From Verrucomicrobiales bacterium (GTDB lineage: Bacteria; Verrucomicrobiota; Verrucomicrobiia; Limisphaerales; JAFMIX01), in contig JAFMIX010000069.1 of assembly GCA_017853785.1 (NCBI GenBank), positions 1 through 9,039 of the forward strand: a stretch of 9,039 bases of DNA. Reading direction: 5' to 3'. The translations under genes and the position numbers were made by a program. This document shows, piece by piece, positions 1 through 6,089 of the stretch (position 1 is the stretch's first letter; each line of letters begins with the position of its first letter). Below the pieces are notes generated by a model. It was not told the origin of the DNA, did no database searches, and saw nothing but the letters and a program-made list of their open reading frames with translations.

Positions 1-450
1 AACGTCTTCATCCAGGTGCATCGTTCCGCCGCGCGCTACCAGCCCTCCGCAAAGTTCACCACCTGGCTCTTCACCATCGCGCGCAACCTGTGCCTGAACG
101 AAATCCGCCGCCGCTCCCGCCACCCCGCCGATTCGCTCGACGCCAGCGCCGCCACCGACGATGACTTGCCCGCGCGCCAATACGAGGACGTGAAGACGTT
201 CGCCCCGGACGCGGCCGCCCAGCAAAACGAACTGGCGGAGAAAATCGAGGCCGCCCTCGCCGCGCTCCCCGAAAACCAGCGCACCGCCATCATCCTCTTT
301 CAACGTCAGGAAATGAGTTACGAGGAAATCGGGGAGGTCATGGGCACGTCCCTGTCCGCCACCAAGTCGCTCATCCACCGCGGCCGCGAAACCCTCAAGG
401 AACGGCTCAAAGCTTACCTCCGCACCGGGGAATGGGCGGCGGGCGAATGA
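1..450 (+). CDS. ECF-type RNA polymerase sigma factor (5' truncated by window edge)
   Basis: The reading frame is open from base 1 to the TGA at 448-450, giving 149 visible residues; the N-terminus lies outside the window, so the ATG at 16 is probably internal. The visible start carries the end of sigma region 2 (AKFTTWLFTIARNLCLNEIRRRSR, split here as AKFTTWLFTIARN then LCLNEIRRRSR), the helix that recognises the -10 element. After an acidic linker comes region 4: ALPENQRTAIIL, then MSYEEIGEVMGTS and a recognition helix around SATKSLIHRGRETLKERL, which reads the -35 element. This is the usual two-domain layout of extracytoplasmic-function sigma factors, which redirect RNA polymerase to stress or envelope regulons. 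A probable membrane-anchored regulator starts 42 bases downstream. Family assignment is firm; the ECF subgroup and the regulon cannot be told. Confidence 0.93.
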   Translation, partial: NVFIQVHRSAARYQPSAKFTTWLFTIARNLCLNEIRRRSRHPADSLDASAATDDDLPARQYEDVKTFAPDAAAQQNELAEKIEAALAALPENQRTAIILFQRQEMSYEEIGEVMGTSLSATKSLIHRGRETLKERLKAYLRTGEWAAGE

Positions 451-492
451 AAGCAACTTTGCCGCAACCCCGGTGTTTCAAGAACGGACGCT

Positions 493-882
493 ATGAACGA
501 TAACCGCGACAAACCACTGGATGCCCGCCTCGACGCGCTGCTCCGGGCGTTGCCGGATAAACCCGTCGCCTCCAACTTCACCGCGCGCGTCCTGCAGCAG
601 GTCGCCCGCGAAACCGCCGCGCGGCCCGCGTCCGGGTTCGGGCGCTTCCTGCAATTCCGCTGGCTGCCGCGCGTGGCCGTGGCGTCGCTCGCGCTCGCCT
701 CGTGCCTCGCGACCTACCACTTCCGCACGCAGACCGCGCGCACGCAATTCGCCCGGAGCATCGCCGCCGTCACGCAAGTCGCCTCGCTGCCCAGCCCGGA
801 AACCCTGAAAGACTTTGAGGCCATCCGCCGGTTAAGCCAGACGCCGCCCGCCGACCGGGAACTCCTCGCGCTGCTCCGATGA
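493..882 (+). CDS. Small single-pass membrane protein, putative anti-sigma factor
   Basis: The protein has 129 residues and I recognise no named family. An N-terminal cytoplasmic part of about 60 residues contains an amphipathic stretch (LDARLDALLRALPDKP) followed by SNFTARVLQQVARE. One hydrophobic segment follows at about residues 59-77 (LPRVAVASLALASCLATYH). The remaining roughly 50 residues should be outside the membrane and end in a Leu-rich tail (DRELLALLR). Position after an ECF sigma gene, small size and one membrane span fit an anti-sigma factor that holds the sigma at the membrane. No HXXXCXXC zinc anti-sigma motif is present, so it is not a ZAS-type protein. It overlaps the next gene by four bases (ATGA, 879-882), which suggests translational coupling. 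The anti-sigma role is inferred from context. Confidence 0.75.
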   Translation: MNDNRDKPLDARLDALLRALPDKPVASNFTARVLQQVARETAARPASGFGRFLQFRWLPRVAVASLALASCLATYHFRTQTARTQFARSIAAVTQVASLPSPETLKDFEAIRRLSQTPPADRELLALLR

Positions 883-1832
883 ACTCGCTCCGTCGAGGCT
901 GGTTGCTGCTCGCGCTCGGGCTGATTGCCGGCCCGCGCGCCGCGACCGCCGCCACGAATCCGCCCGCGCTCCCACCTGTGCCGCAAGCGTCCGCGCCCGT
1001 GGAAATTTTCCGCACCCTCCTCGCGCTGCCGCCCGCCGAACGCAAAGCCTACCTCGCCGCGCGCCCGCCGGAAACGCAGCAGCGCATCCTCGCCAAACTC
1101 CGCGAATACGAATCGCTCAAGCCCGACCAGCGCGAACTCCGCCTGCGCGCCACCGAACTGCGCTGGTTTCTGCTGCCGCTCCTCTCCGCCGCCGCCACCA
1201 ACCGCCCCGCGGAACTCGCCGCGCTCCCTGAATCCATCCGCCAATCCGTGGCCGACCGCCTGCGCGAGTGGGATCGCCTGCCCGCCGCCGCCCAGCAGGA
1301 ACTCCTCGAGAACGAAGCCACGCTCGATTACTTCACCCAGCTCCAGACCGGCACGGAGGAACAGAAACAGGCCATCCGCCAGAACCTCAGCCCCGCCCGC
1401 CGGGAAAAACTCGAGGCCGGCATCGCCGGTTGGCAGACGTTGCCGCCGCCGCAGCAGGAGAAATTGCTCGCCCGCTTCAGCCAATTCTTCGACCTCACCG
1501 CCGCCGAGAGAGCCAAGGCGCTCCACGTTTTTTCCGAGAGCGAACGGCAGCAGATGGAGAAGACCCTCGCTCGCTTCGCCAAGCTGCCCAAGGAACAACG
1601 CGAGCAATGCGTGCAATCCTTCGCGCAATTCACCGCCTTGAGTCTGGAGGAACGCCAGCAGTTCCTGAAGAACGCCGATCGCTGGAAGCTCATGCCGCCG
1701 GAGGAACGCCAGCACTGGCGCGAAATCGTGCAGAAAGTTCCGCCGCGGCCGCCGCGGCCGCCGGATTTTGCCCCGCGCCCGCCCCTGCCGCCCCGCCCGG
1801 CCTCCACCACCGCCAGCACCAACAAGTCGTGA
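879..1832 (+). CDS. Exported helical-repeat protein, DUF3106-like
   Basis: The protein has 317 residues. The N-terminus is a signal peptide: basic MNSLRRG, a hydrophobic core WLLLALGLIAG, and a likely cut after ATA near residue 24. The body is charged and helical, built from repeats of the form aromatic-x-x-Leu-(Pro/Ser/Thr)-x-x-(Glu/Gln)-(Arg/Gln), for example WDRLPAAAQQ (131), WQTLPPPQQE (185), FFDLTAAERA (203), FAKLPKEQRE (233), FTALSLEERQ (251) and WKLMPPEERQ (269). This resembles DUF3106 (function unknown) and loosely recalls the LTxxQ motifs of the Spy/CpxP/CnrX periplasmic fold. The tail (about 288-306) is Pro-Arg rich and disordered. Its start codon overlaps the stop of the putative anti-sigma gene, so both are probably made together. 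A sensing or chaperone role in the periplasm is inference; export and repeats are seen directly. Confidence 0.85.
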   Translation: MNSLRRGWLLLALGLIAGPRAATAATNPPALPPVPQASAPVEIFRTLLALPPAERKAYLAARPPETQQRILAKLREYESLKPDQRELRLRATELRWFLLPLLSAAATNRPAELAALPESIRQSVADRLREWDRLPAAAQQELLENEATLDYFTQLQTGTEEQKQAIRQNLSPARREKLEAGIAGWQTLPPPQQEKLLARFSQFFDLTAAERAKALHVFSESERQQMEKTLARFAKLPKEQREQCVQSFAQFTALSLEERQQFLKNADRWKLMPPEERQHWREIVQKVPPRPPRPPDFAPRPPLPPRPASTTASTNKS

Positions 1833-1916
1833 CCGGGCGGCGCGGTCGTCCTGAGGCAAGGCCAGCGCCCCCAATTTCAAAATTCCCAACCGCCGCATTT
1901 CCGGTAACTTCCCCGC
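1833..1916 (+). other. Intergenic gap before lgt
   Basis: These 84 bases separate the DUF3106-like gene from lgt. There is no clear terminator hairpin with a T-run and no Shine-Dalgarno sequence just before the GTG start of lgt. A short AT-rich patch (CAATTTCAAAATTC, 1873-1886) is the only non-GC-rich part. I see no convincing -35/-10 pair, so lgt could be read through from upstream or have its own weak promoter. Confidence 0.5.
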
Positions 1917-2684
1917 GTGCATCCGATCGCCTTTCAATTCGGCCCGTTCACCGTCCATTGGTATGGCGTGATGGTCGCCCTCGCCTTCGCCCTGGGCCTG
2001 TGGACCGCCAGCCACCGCGGCCGGCACGCCGGCATCGCGCCGGAAAAAATTTTGGATCTCGGCCCGTGGCTCATCGGCGGCGGCCTGCTCGGGGCGCGCA
2101 CGCTCCACGTCGTCTCGTACTGGCGCGAGGAGTTTGCCGACAAGCCCTTCTCGGAAGTCTTCATGATCCAGCACGGCGGGCTGGTCTATTACGGCGGCCT
2201 CATCGGCGCGATGGCGACGGCGCTGCTGGTCATCCGCTGGAAAAAACTGCCGTTGTGGAAAATGGCCGACGCCCTCGCGCCCAGCATCGCGCTCGGTTAC
2301 GTCTTCGGGCGCATCGGCTGCCTCATGAACGGCTGTTGCTACGGTCGCGTCTGCACACTGCCGTGGGCGATCCATTTTCCCGAAGACCACGAGACCCGCG
2401 GCCTCTCGCTCCACCCCACGCAACTCTACGATTCGCTCCTCAGCCTCGGCCTCTACCTCACGCTTGCGTGGCTGTATCGCCGGCGGAAATTCGACGGGCA
2501 GATTTTTGCGCTCTACCTCATCGCCTACGCGTTCACGCGCTCGTTCGTGGAATCCTTTCGCGGCGATTACTCGGACGCCCACCTCCACGGCGGCCTCACG
2601 CCGGCGCACCTCGTGAGCATCGGAATCTTTGCGGCGGGCGTGGGGCTTTGGTTCACGCTCTCACGCCGGGCGTTGCCGAAATGA
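1917..2684 (+). CDS. lgt: Prolipoprotein diacylglyceryl transferase
   Basis: Lgt is an inner-membrane enzyme that moves the diacylglyceryl group of phosphatidylglycerol onto the lipobox cysteine of preprolipoproteins, the first step of lipoprotein maturation. The 255 residues match the usual length. Landmarks are HWYGVM at 14-19, the HGG motif at 86-88 followed by YYGGLIG, the Lgt signature GRIGCLMNGCCYGR at 131-144 (Arg and Asn-Gly conserved), HPTQLYD at 166-172, and the C-terminal RSFVESFR at 208-215 with the Arg/Glu pair expected of the active site. Several hydrophobic segments agree with a multi-pass protein. The signature is Cys-rich (C135, C140, C141, C146), as in many non-proteobacterial Lgt proteins. 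The GTG start is chosen because MHPIAFQFGPF is the normal Lgt N-terminus; no Shine-Dalgarno site precedes it. The stop lies 16 bases before the first possible miaA ATG. Confidence 0.96.
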   Translation: MHPIAFQFGPFTVHWYGVMVALAFALGLWTASHRGRHAGIAPEKILDLGPWLIGGGLLGARTLHVVSYWREEFADKPFSEVFMIQHGGLVYYGGLIGAMATALLVIRWKKLPLWKMADALAPSIALGYVFGRIGCLMNGCCYGRVCTLPWAIHFPEDHETRGLSLHPTQLYDSLLSLGLYLTLAWLYRRRKFDGQIFALYLIAYAFTRSFVESFRGDYSDAHLHGGLTPAHLVSIGIFAAGVGLWFTLSRRALPK

Positions 2685-2753
2685 GGATAGAGGATTGAAG
2701 ATGGAAAAAACCGCCGCCCTCCATCCTCCATCCTCCATCCTCCATCTTCATCC
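2681..2753. repeat. 7-nt-periodic inverted repeat at the lgt/miaA junction
   Basis: The left arm (2681-2705) is built of purine-rich heptamers GAGGATA, GAGGATT, GAAGATG. The right arm (2727-2751) lies in a run of four exact CTCCATC heptamers (2719-2746) plus a degenerate fifth (TTCATCC). The arms are inverted complements over 25 positions with four mismatches, separated by 21 bases, so the transcript can fold into a long hairpin. The left arm includes the lgt stop codon (2682-2684), and the element spans the first candidate start of miaA (2701). It looks like an inserted repeat rather than a terminator, since no T-run follows. Confidence 0.8.
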
Positions 2754-3666
2754 CGTCTTGCGCCCCGTCTTCCTCGCCGGCCCGACCGCCGTCGGCAAAT
2801 CCGAGGTCGCCCTGTTGCTCGCCGAACAGCTCGGCGGCGAAATCATCTCCGTGGATTCCATGCAGGTCTATCGCGGCCTCGACCTCGGCACCGCCAAACC
2901 CACCGCCGCCGAACGCCAGCGCGTGCCGCATCACTTGATCGACGTCGTGGATTTGACCGCGCCGTTCGACGCCGCCAAGTTCGGCGCGCTCGCGCAGACC
3001 GCCGTGGCGGAAATCCAGGCGCGCGGACGCGTCCCGATTTTCTGCGGCGGCACCGGGCTTTACTTCAAAGCCTTCCGCGAAGGCCTCGGCGCCGCGCCGC
3101 CCGCCGACGAGAAACTCCGCGCCGAACTCGAAGCCGCGCCGCTCGCCGAACTCCTGCGCGAACTGGAGCAGCGCGACCCGGCCACCTTCGCCGCGATCGA
3201 CCGCCAGAATCCGCGCCGCGTCATCCGCGCCGTGGAAGTCATCCGGCTCACGGGCAAACCATTTTCCGCACAGCGCGCCAGCTGGAATGAAGAAGGCAGA
3301 ATGAAGAATGAAGAAACGATGTTTGCGCTGACGCGGAAACCGGACGACTTGCACGCCCGCATCAACGCCCGCGGGGACACGATGTTCGCCGCCGGATTGG
3401 TGGAAGAAACCCGCGCCCTGCTGCCGCGCGGCCTGGAACAAAACCCCACCGCGATGCAAGCCATCGGCTACCGGCAAGTGGTCGAACACTTGCGCGGCGA
3501 GCGGCCGTTGGCGGAGACGGTGGAGCTGGTGAAAATCAAGACCCGCCAGTTCGCCAAGCGGCAGCTCACCTGGCTGCGGAAGCATGAAAGGGTGGAGTGG
3601 TTGGAACTAACCGCGCAAAGTCGTCCCGCTGAAATCGTGGCCACCATTCTGGCGCGGCGGAGTTAG
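2701..3666 (+). CDS. miaA: tRNA dimethylallyltransferase (start uncertain: 2701 ATG or 2758 TTG)
   Basis: MiaA transfers the dimethylallyl group of DMAPP to N6 of adenosine 37 in tRNAs that read codons starting with U, in the cytoplasm. From the 2701 ATG the protein has 321 residues: P-loop GPTAVGKS at 27-34, DSMQVYRGLDLGTAKP at 52-67, HHLIDV at 78-83, GGTGLYFKA at 116-124, RRVIRAVEV at 172-180, AIGYRQV at 254-260 and the basic KTRQFAKRQLTWLRK at 280-294. Compared with the family, where the P-loop begins about ten residues in, the first 19 residues are extra, and residues 7-18 are encoded by the heptamer repeat. An in-frame TTG at 2758 would give a normal N-terminus but lacks a Shine-Dalgarno site; a weak GAGG precedes 2701. 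Residues around 196-206 are encoded by a second heptamer array. The catalytic motifs are intact, so the enzyme is probably active. Confidence 0.95.
   Translation: MEKTAALHPPSSILHLHPVLRPVFLAGPTAVGKSEVALLLAEQLGGEIISVDSMQVYRGLDLGTAKPTAAERQRVPHHLIDVVDLTAPFDAAKFGALAQTAVAEIQARGRVPIFCGGTGLYFKAFREGLGAAPPADEKLRAELEAAPLAELLRELEQRDPATFAAIDRQNPRRVIRAVEVIRLTGKPFSAQRASWNEEGRMKNEETMFALTRKPDDLHARINARGDTMFAAGLVEETRALLPRGLEQNPTAMQAIGYRQVVEHLRGERPLAETVELVKIKTRQFAKRQLTWLRKHERVEWLELTAQSRPAEIVATILARRS
3285..3319 (+). repeat. Heptamer tandem array inside miaA
   Basis: Five consecutive 7-nt units, GAATGAA, GAAGGCA, GAATGAA, GAATGAA and GAAACGA, run from 3285 to 3319 inside the coding sequence. The array contributes Asn-Glu-Glu-Gly-Arg-Met-Lys-Asn-Glu-Glu between the conserved TGKPFSAQR part and the FALTR strand, a region that varies in length among MiaA proteins. 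The frame stays open: 35 bases are not a multiple of three, so flanking bases must compensate or the array replaced native sequence. Its A+G-rich composition differs sharply from the surrounding GC-rich codons. Confidence 0.8.
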
Positions 3667-3768
3667 GCCGCCCCGGCGGCAATTCCTCGCTTCCTCCAGC
3701 GCCACAAGACTTTGCTGCGATTCGTTCGCTTGCATCACGGCGGCGATTGCGGCACTTTAAACGCACTC
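3667..3768 (+). other. Intergenic gap between miaA and the lipid kinase
   Basis: The 102 bases begin right after the miaA stop with a small GC hairpin (GCCGCC-CC-GGCGGC, 3667-3680) that has no T-run, so it is at best a weak terminator. The rest shows no recognisable promoter, Shine-Dalgarno site or RNA. The kinase frame stays open back to a TTG at 3712, but that extension (19 residues) does not resemble the family's N-terminus. Confidence 0.5.
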
Positions 3769-4656
3769 ATGCGCACGTGCGTCATCTTCAATCCCACCGC
3801 CAACGGCCAGAAGGCCGCGCGGTTGCGCGCGCAACTTGAGGTGATCACGCAGCACGCCGTGCTCAAGCCGACCACCGCCGCCGGTGACGCACGCCGGCTC
3901 GCCGCCCAAGCCATCGCGGAAGGCTGCGACACGGTCATTGCGGCAGGCGGCGACGGCACGATCAATGAGGTGCTCAACGGCATCGGCGACGCGCAGGCGT
4001 TCGACCGCGTGCGGCTGGGCGTGCTGCCGCTGGGCACGGTGAATGTGTTTGCGAGGGAGCTGAAAATTCCGGTGCCCCCGGCAAAAGCGTGGCAGTTGAT
4101 TCTGCGCGGGCGTTACACGCGGATTGATCTGGGCTGGGCGGAGTTTTCCGCGGCGGCCAAACCGCGGCGGCAGTATTTCATGCAGCTGGCCGGCGCGGGG
4201 GTGGATGCGCGGGCGATTGAACTCGTGAACTGGTCGCACAAAAAAAAGATCGGCCCGCTCGCGTATGTGGTGGCCGGACTGAAGGCGTTGCGGGAACGGC
4301 GGCCACAACTCACGGTGGTGACGAACCAAGGCAGGGTGACCGGCGAACTGGTGCTGATCGGCAACGGAAAGTTCTACGGCGGGCGCTACCGCATTTTTCC
4401 AAAAGCGGATTTGCGGGACGGCCAGCTGGAGGTGGGCGTGTTCCCGCGCGTGAATTGGCTGAGCCTGCCGCGTTGCGGCGGGATGTTGCTGGCCTGCGGC
4501 CGCCTGCCGGAGGGCGCGGTGATGCGGCTGCGCGGGGCGGAGGTCGCCATCACCGGCGAGCCGGGTGCGGGGCTGGAGTTGGATGGGGAATGGGTGGGGA
4601 CGTTGCCGGCGCGGCTCGGGGTGGAGCAGGGGCGGTTGCGGGTGATCGTGCCATGA
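3769..4656 (+). CDS. Diacylglycerol kinase family lipid kinase (DAGK catalytic domain, YegS/DgkB-like)
   Basis: The family phosphorylates lipid alcohols such as diacylglycerol with ATP, at the cytoplasmic face of the membrane. From the ATG at 3769 the protein has 295 residues, the usual length. Motifs seen: FNPTANG at 7-13 (first nucleotide-binding loop), the signature AAGGDGTINEV at 58-68, PLGTVNVFAREL at 87-98 (the PLGT-x-N motif), and the C-terminal ELDGE at 270-274, which supplies conserved acidic residues. The N-terminal alpha/beta domain and C-terminal beta-rich domain are both present. The ATG at 3769 is preferred over a TTG at 3712 because MRTCVIFNPTANG begins at the expected beta strand. 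The substrate cannot be predicted; diacylglycerol, phosphatidylglycerol or a sphingoid base are all possible. There is no obvious functional partner; the AmpG-like gene starts 82 bases on. Confidence 0.92.
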   Translation: MRTCVIFNPTANGQKAARLRAQLEVITQHAVLKPTTAAGDARRLAAQAIAEGCDTVIAAGGDGTINEVLNGIGDAQAFDRVRLGVLPLGTVNVFARELKIPVPPAKAWQLILRGRYTRIDLGWAEFSAAAKPRRQYFMQLAGAGVDARAIELVNWSHKKKIGPLAYVVAGLKALRERRPQLTVVTNQGRVTGELVLIGNGKFYGGRYRIFPKADLRDGQLEVGVFPRVNWLSLPRCGGMLLACGRLPEGAVMRLRGAEVAITGEPGAGLELDGEWVGTLPARLGVEQGRLRVIVP

Positions 4657-4738
4657 GGGGTTTGAACGGCGCGCGCCAAAATCTCGCGGAGGGAAACGAT
4701 GGCGTGTGTTTTGCGGGCCTCGCAGTTAATTTTTTCCC
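4657..4738 (+). other. Intergenic gap before the AmpG-like gene
   Basis: This 82-base gap has no strong terminator. It contains a purine-rich GGAGGG (4688-4693) placed five bases before an ATG at 4699. That ATG opens an out-of-frame 50-codon ORF (4699-4851) that runs into the next gene. The AmpG-like ATG at 4739 has only TTAATTTTTTCCC before it. Confidence 0.5.
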
Positions 4739-6013
4739 ATGACCGAGCCAAAAATTTCTTCCCGCAATCCGTGGGCGTGGATTCCCACGCTCTATCTCGC
4801 GGAAGGTTTGCCGTATGCGCTCGTCACTTCCGTCTCGCTGGTGCTCTATAAAAACCTCGGTGTGGGGAACGACGTCATCACGTTCTGGGCGTCGCTGCTG
4901 GGGTTGCCGTGGATTTTCAAGCCGCTGTGGAGTCCGTTGGTGGACGCGCGCGCGACGCGGCGGCTGTGGGCGTGGGCGGCGCAACTCGTCATGGGCGCGG
5001 TGCTGGCGGGCGTGGCGCTCGCGCTGCCGCTACCCGGCTTTTTCGGCGTGACGCTCGCGCTGTTCGCGCTGGTGGGATTTGCCTCGGCCACGCATGACAT
5101 TGCGGCGGACGGGTTTTACATGCTGGCGCTGAAGGAGGGCGACCAAGCCCTCTTCAGCGGGGTGCGCAACACGGCCTACCGCGTGGCGAACATCGCGGCG
5201 CAGGGCGGGCTGGTGATCTTCGCGGGCAAGGTGCAAGCGGTGACGGGAAGTTTCGCGACGGCGTGGTTGCTGGCGTTCGCCTTGGCGGCGGGAATCTTGT
5301 TCGCGCTGGCAGTCTATCATCGCGGCGGGCTGCCGCGACCAGCGGCGGATGTGCCGAAGCCCCGCGCAGAAACTATTTCTGCAAAATCCGCCGGGACGTT
5401 CACGGAATTTTTCCGGAAGCCGCAGCTCGGCGTGATGCTGGCGTTCGTGCTGTTGTATCGGTTGGGCGAGGCGCAGTTGCTGCCGGTGGCGAAGTTGTTC
5501 CTGATCGACGCGCGCGCAAACGGCGGGCTGGGGCTGACGAACGGGCAATTCGGCTGGGTCTATGGCACGGGCGGATTGATCGCGCTGCTCGCGGGCGGAT
5601 TGCTGGGCGGCTACGTCGTGTCGCGGCGCGGGCTGAAATTCTGGCTGTGGCCGATGTTGTTCGCGATCCACCTGCCGGATGCGGTGTTCATCTGGCTGGC
5701 GTATGCGCGGCCGGAAAATATTTTGCTCATCGGCGCGGGCGTGGCGGTGGAGCAGTTCGGCTACGGGTTCGGCTTCACGGCGTTCATGCTGTATCTCATC
5801 CGCATGGCGCGCGGGCCGCACGCGACGGCGCACTACGCGCTCTGCACGGCGTTCATGGCGGTGGGGATGACGTTGCCGGGGATGTGGAGCGGGTGGCTGC
5901 AACAGCAGCTCGGCTATCCGCAGTTCTTCGTATGGGTGGTGCTGGCGACGATCCCGAGTTTCATCGTGGCGCGCTGGATTCCATTGGAACCGGAGTTTGG
6001 GAAAAAGACGTAA
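4739..6013 (+). CDS. MFS permease, AmpG-like (muropeptide-permease family)
   Basis: This 424-residue integral membrane protein has about twelve hydrophobic segments, with a cytoplasmic linker around residues 195-222 between its two halves. Family landmarks are EGLPYALVT at 22-30, FWASLLGLPWIFKPLWSPLVD at 49-69 (seen as FWASLLGLPWIF then KPLWSPLVD) and ATHDIAADGFYM at 117-128. These match the AmpG branch of the major facilitator superfamily, whose E. coli member imports anhydro-muropeptides for cell-wall recycling. In Verrucomicrobiota and Bacteroidota such proteins are common and mostly uncharacterised, and no nagZ, ampD or beta-lactamase regulator lies nearby, so the substrate remains open. 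The start is the first ATG giving the typical short cytoplasmic N-terminus. The TAA stop (6011-6013) touches a long hairpin repeat shared with the convergent FIST gene. Confidence 0.88.
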   Translation: MTEPKISSRNPWAWIPTLYLAEGLPYALVTSVSLVLYKNLGVGNDVITFWASLLGLPWIFKPLWSPLVDARATRRLWAWAAQLVMGAVLAGVALALPLPGFFGVTLALFALVGFASATHDIAADGFYMLALKEGDQALFSGVRNTAYRVANIAAQGGLVIFAGKVQAVTGSFATAWLLAFALAAGILFALAVYHRGGLPRPAADVPKPRAETISAKSAGTFTEFFRKPQLGVMLAFVLLYRLGEAQLLPVAKLFLIDARANGGLGLTNGQFGWVYGTGGLIALLAGGLLGGYVVSRRGLKFWLWPMLFAIHLPDAVFIWLAYARPENILLIGAGVAVEQFGYGFGFTAFMLYLIRMARGPHATAHYALCTAFMAVGMTLPGMWSGWLQQQLGYPQFFVWVVLATIPSFIVARWIPLEPEFGKKT

Positions 6014-6089
6014 CCACGAATGGACACGAATCAACACGAATAAGAACCGACAGAAAACGATTCGTGTGAATTCGTGTCCATTCGTGGTT
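6012..6089. repeat. 30-bp-arm hairpin repeat filling the gap between convergent genes
   Basis: The left arm (6012-6041) and right arm (6060-6089) are inverted complements over 30 positions with only two adjacent mismatches; the 20-bp outer part starting AACCACGAATGG is perfect. The loop has 18 bases. The arms contain repeated CACGAAT units about 10 bases apart. The element takes two bases of the MFS stop codon and ends exactly one base before the FIST stop codon, so it is the whole intergenic region. It could act as a two-way terminator or 3'-end stabiliser. As I recall, CACGAAT-type hairpins are frequent between genes in Verrucomicrobiota and Planctomycetota genomes; not checked here. Confidence 0.9.

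Noticed and set aside
714..2609. 631-codon open frame on the minus strand
   Set aside because: It lies antisense to the membrane-protein, DUF3106-like and lgt genes, has Gly/Arg/Glu-rich low-complexity sequence and no recognisable domain; it results from the high GC content.
1268..2698. 476-codon + strand frame across the DUF3106-like gene and lgt
   Set aside because: Arg/Pro/Ala-rich shadow of two genes with clear family matches; no domain is recognisable.
3667..3680. Terminator after miaA
   Set aside because: GCCGCC-CC-GGCGGC is a short stem with a loop too small for all pairs and no T-run; it may be chance in GC-rich DNA.
3712..3768. Upstream TTG start for the lipid kinase
   Set aside because: The 19 extra residues are unlike the family, and the ATG at 3769 begins exactly at the conserved first beta strand before FNPTANG.
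3667..3768. Replication origin at the skew switch
   Set aside because: No DnaA-box cluster, AT-rich unwinding region, or dnaA/dnaN gene is visible near the change in G/C bias.
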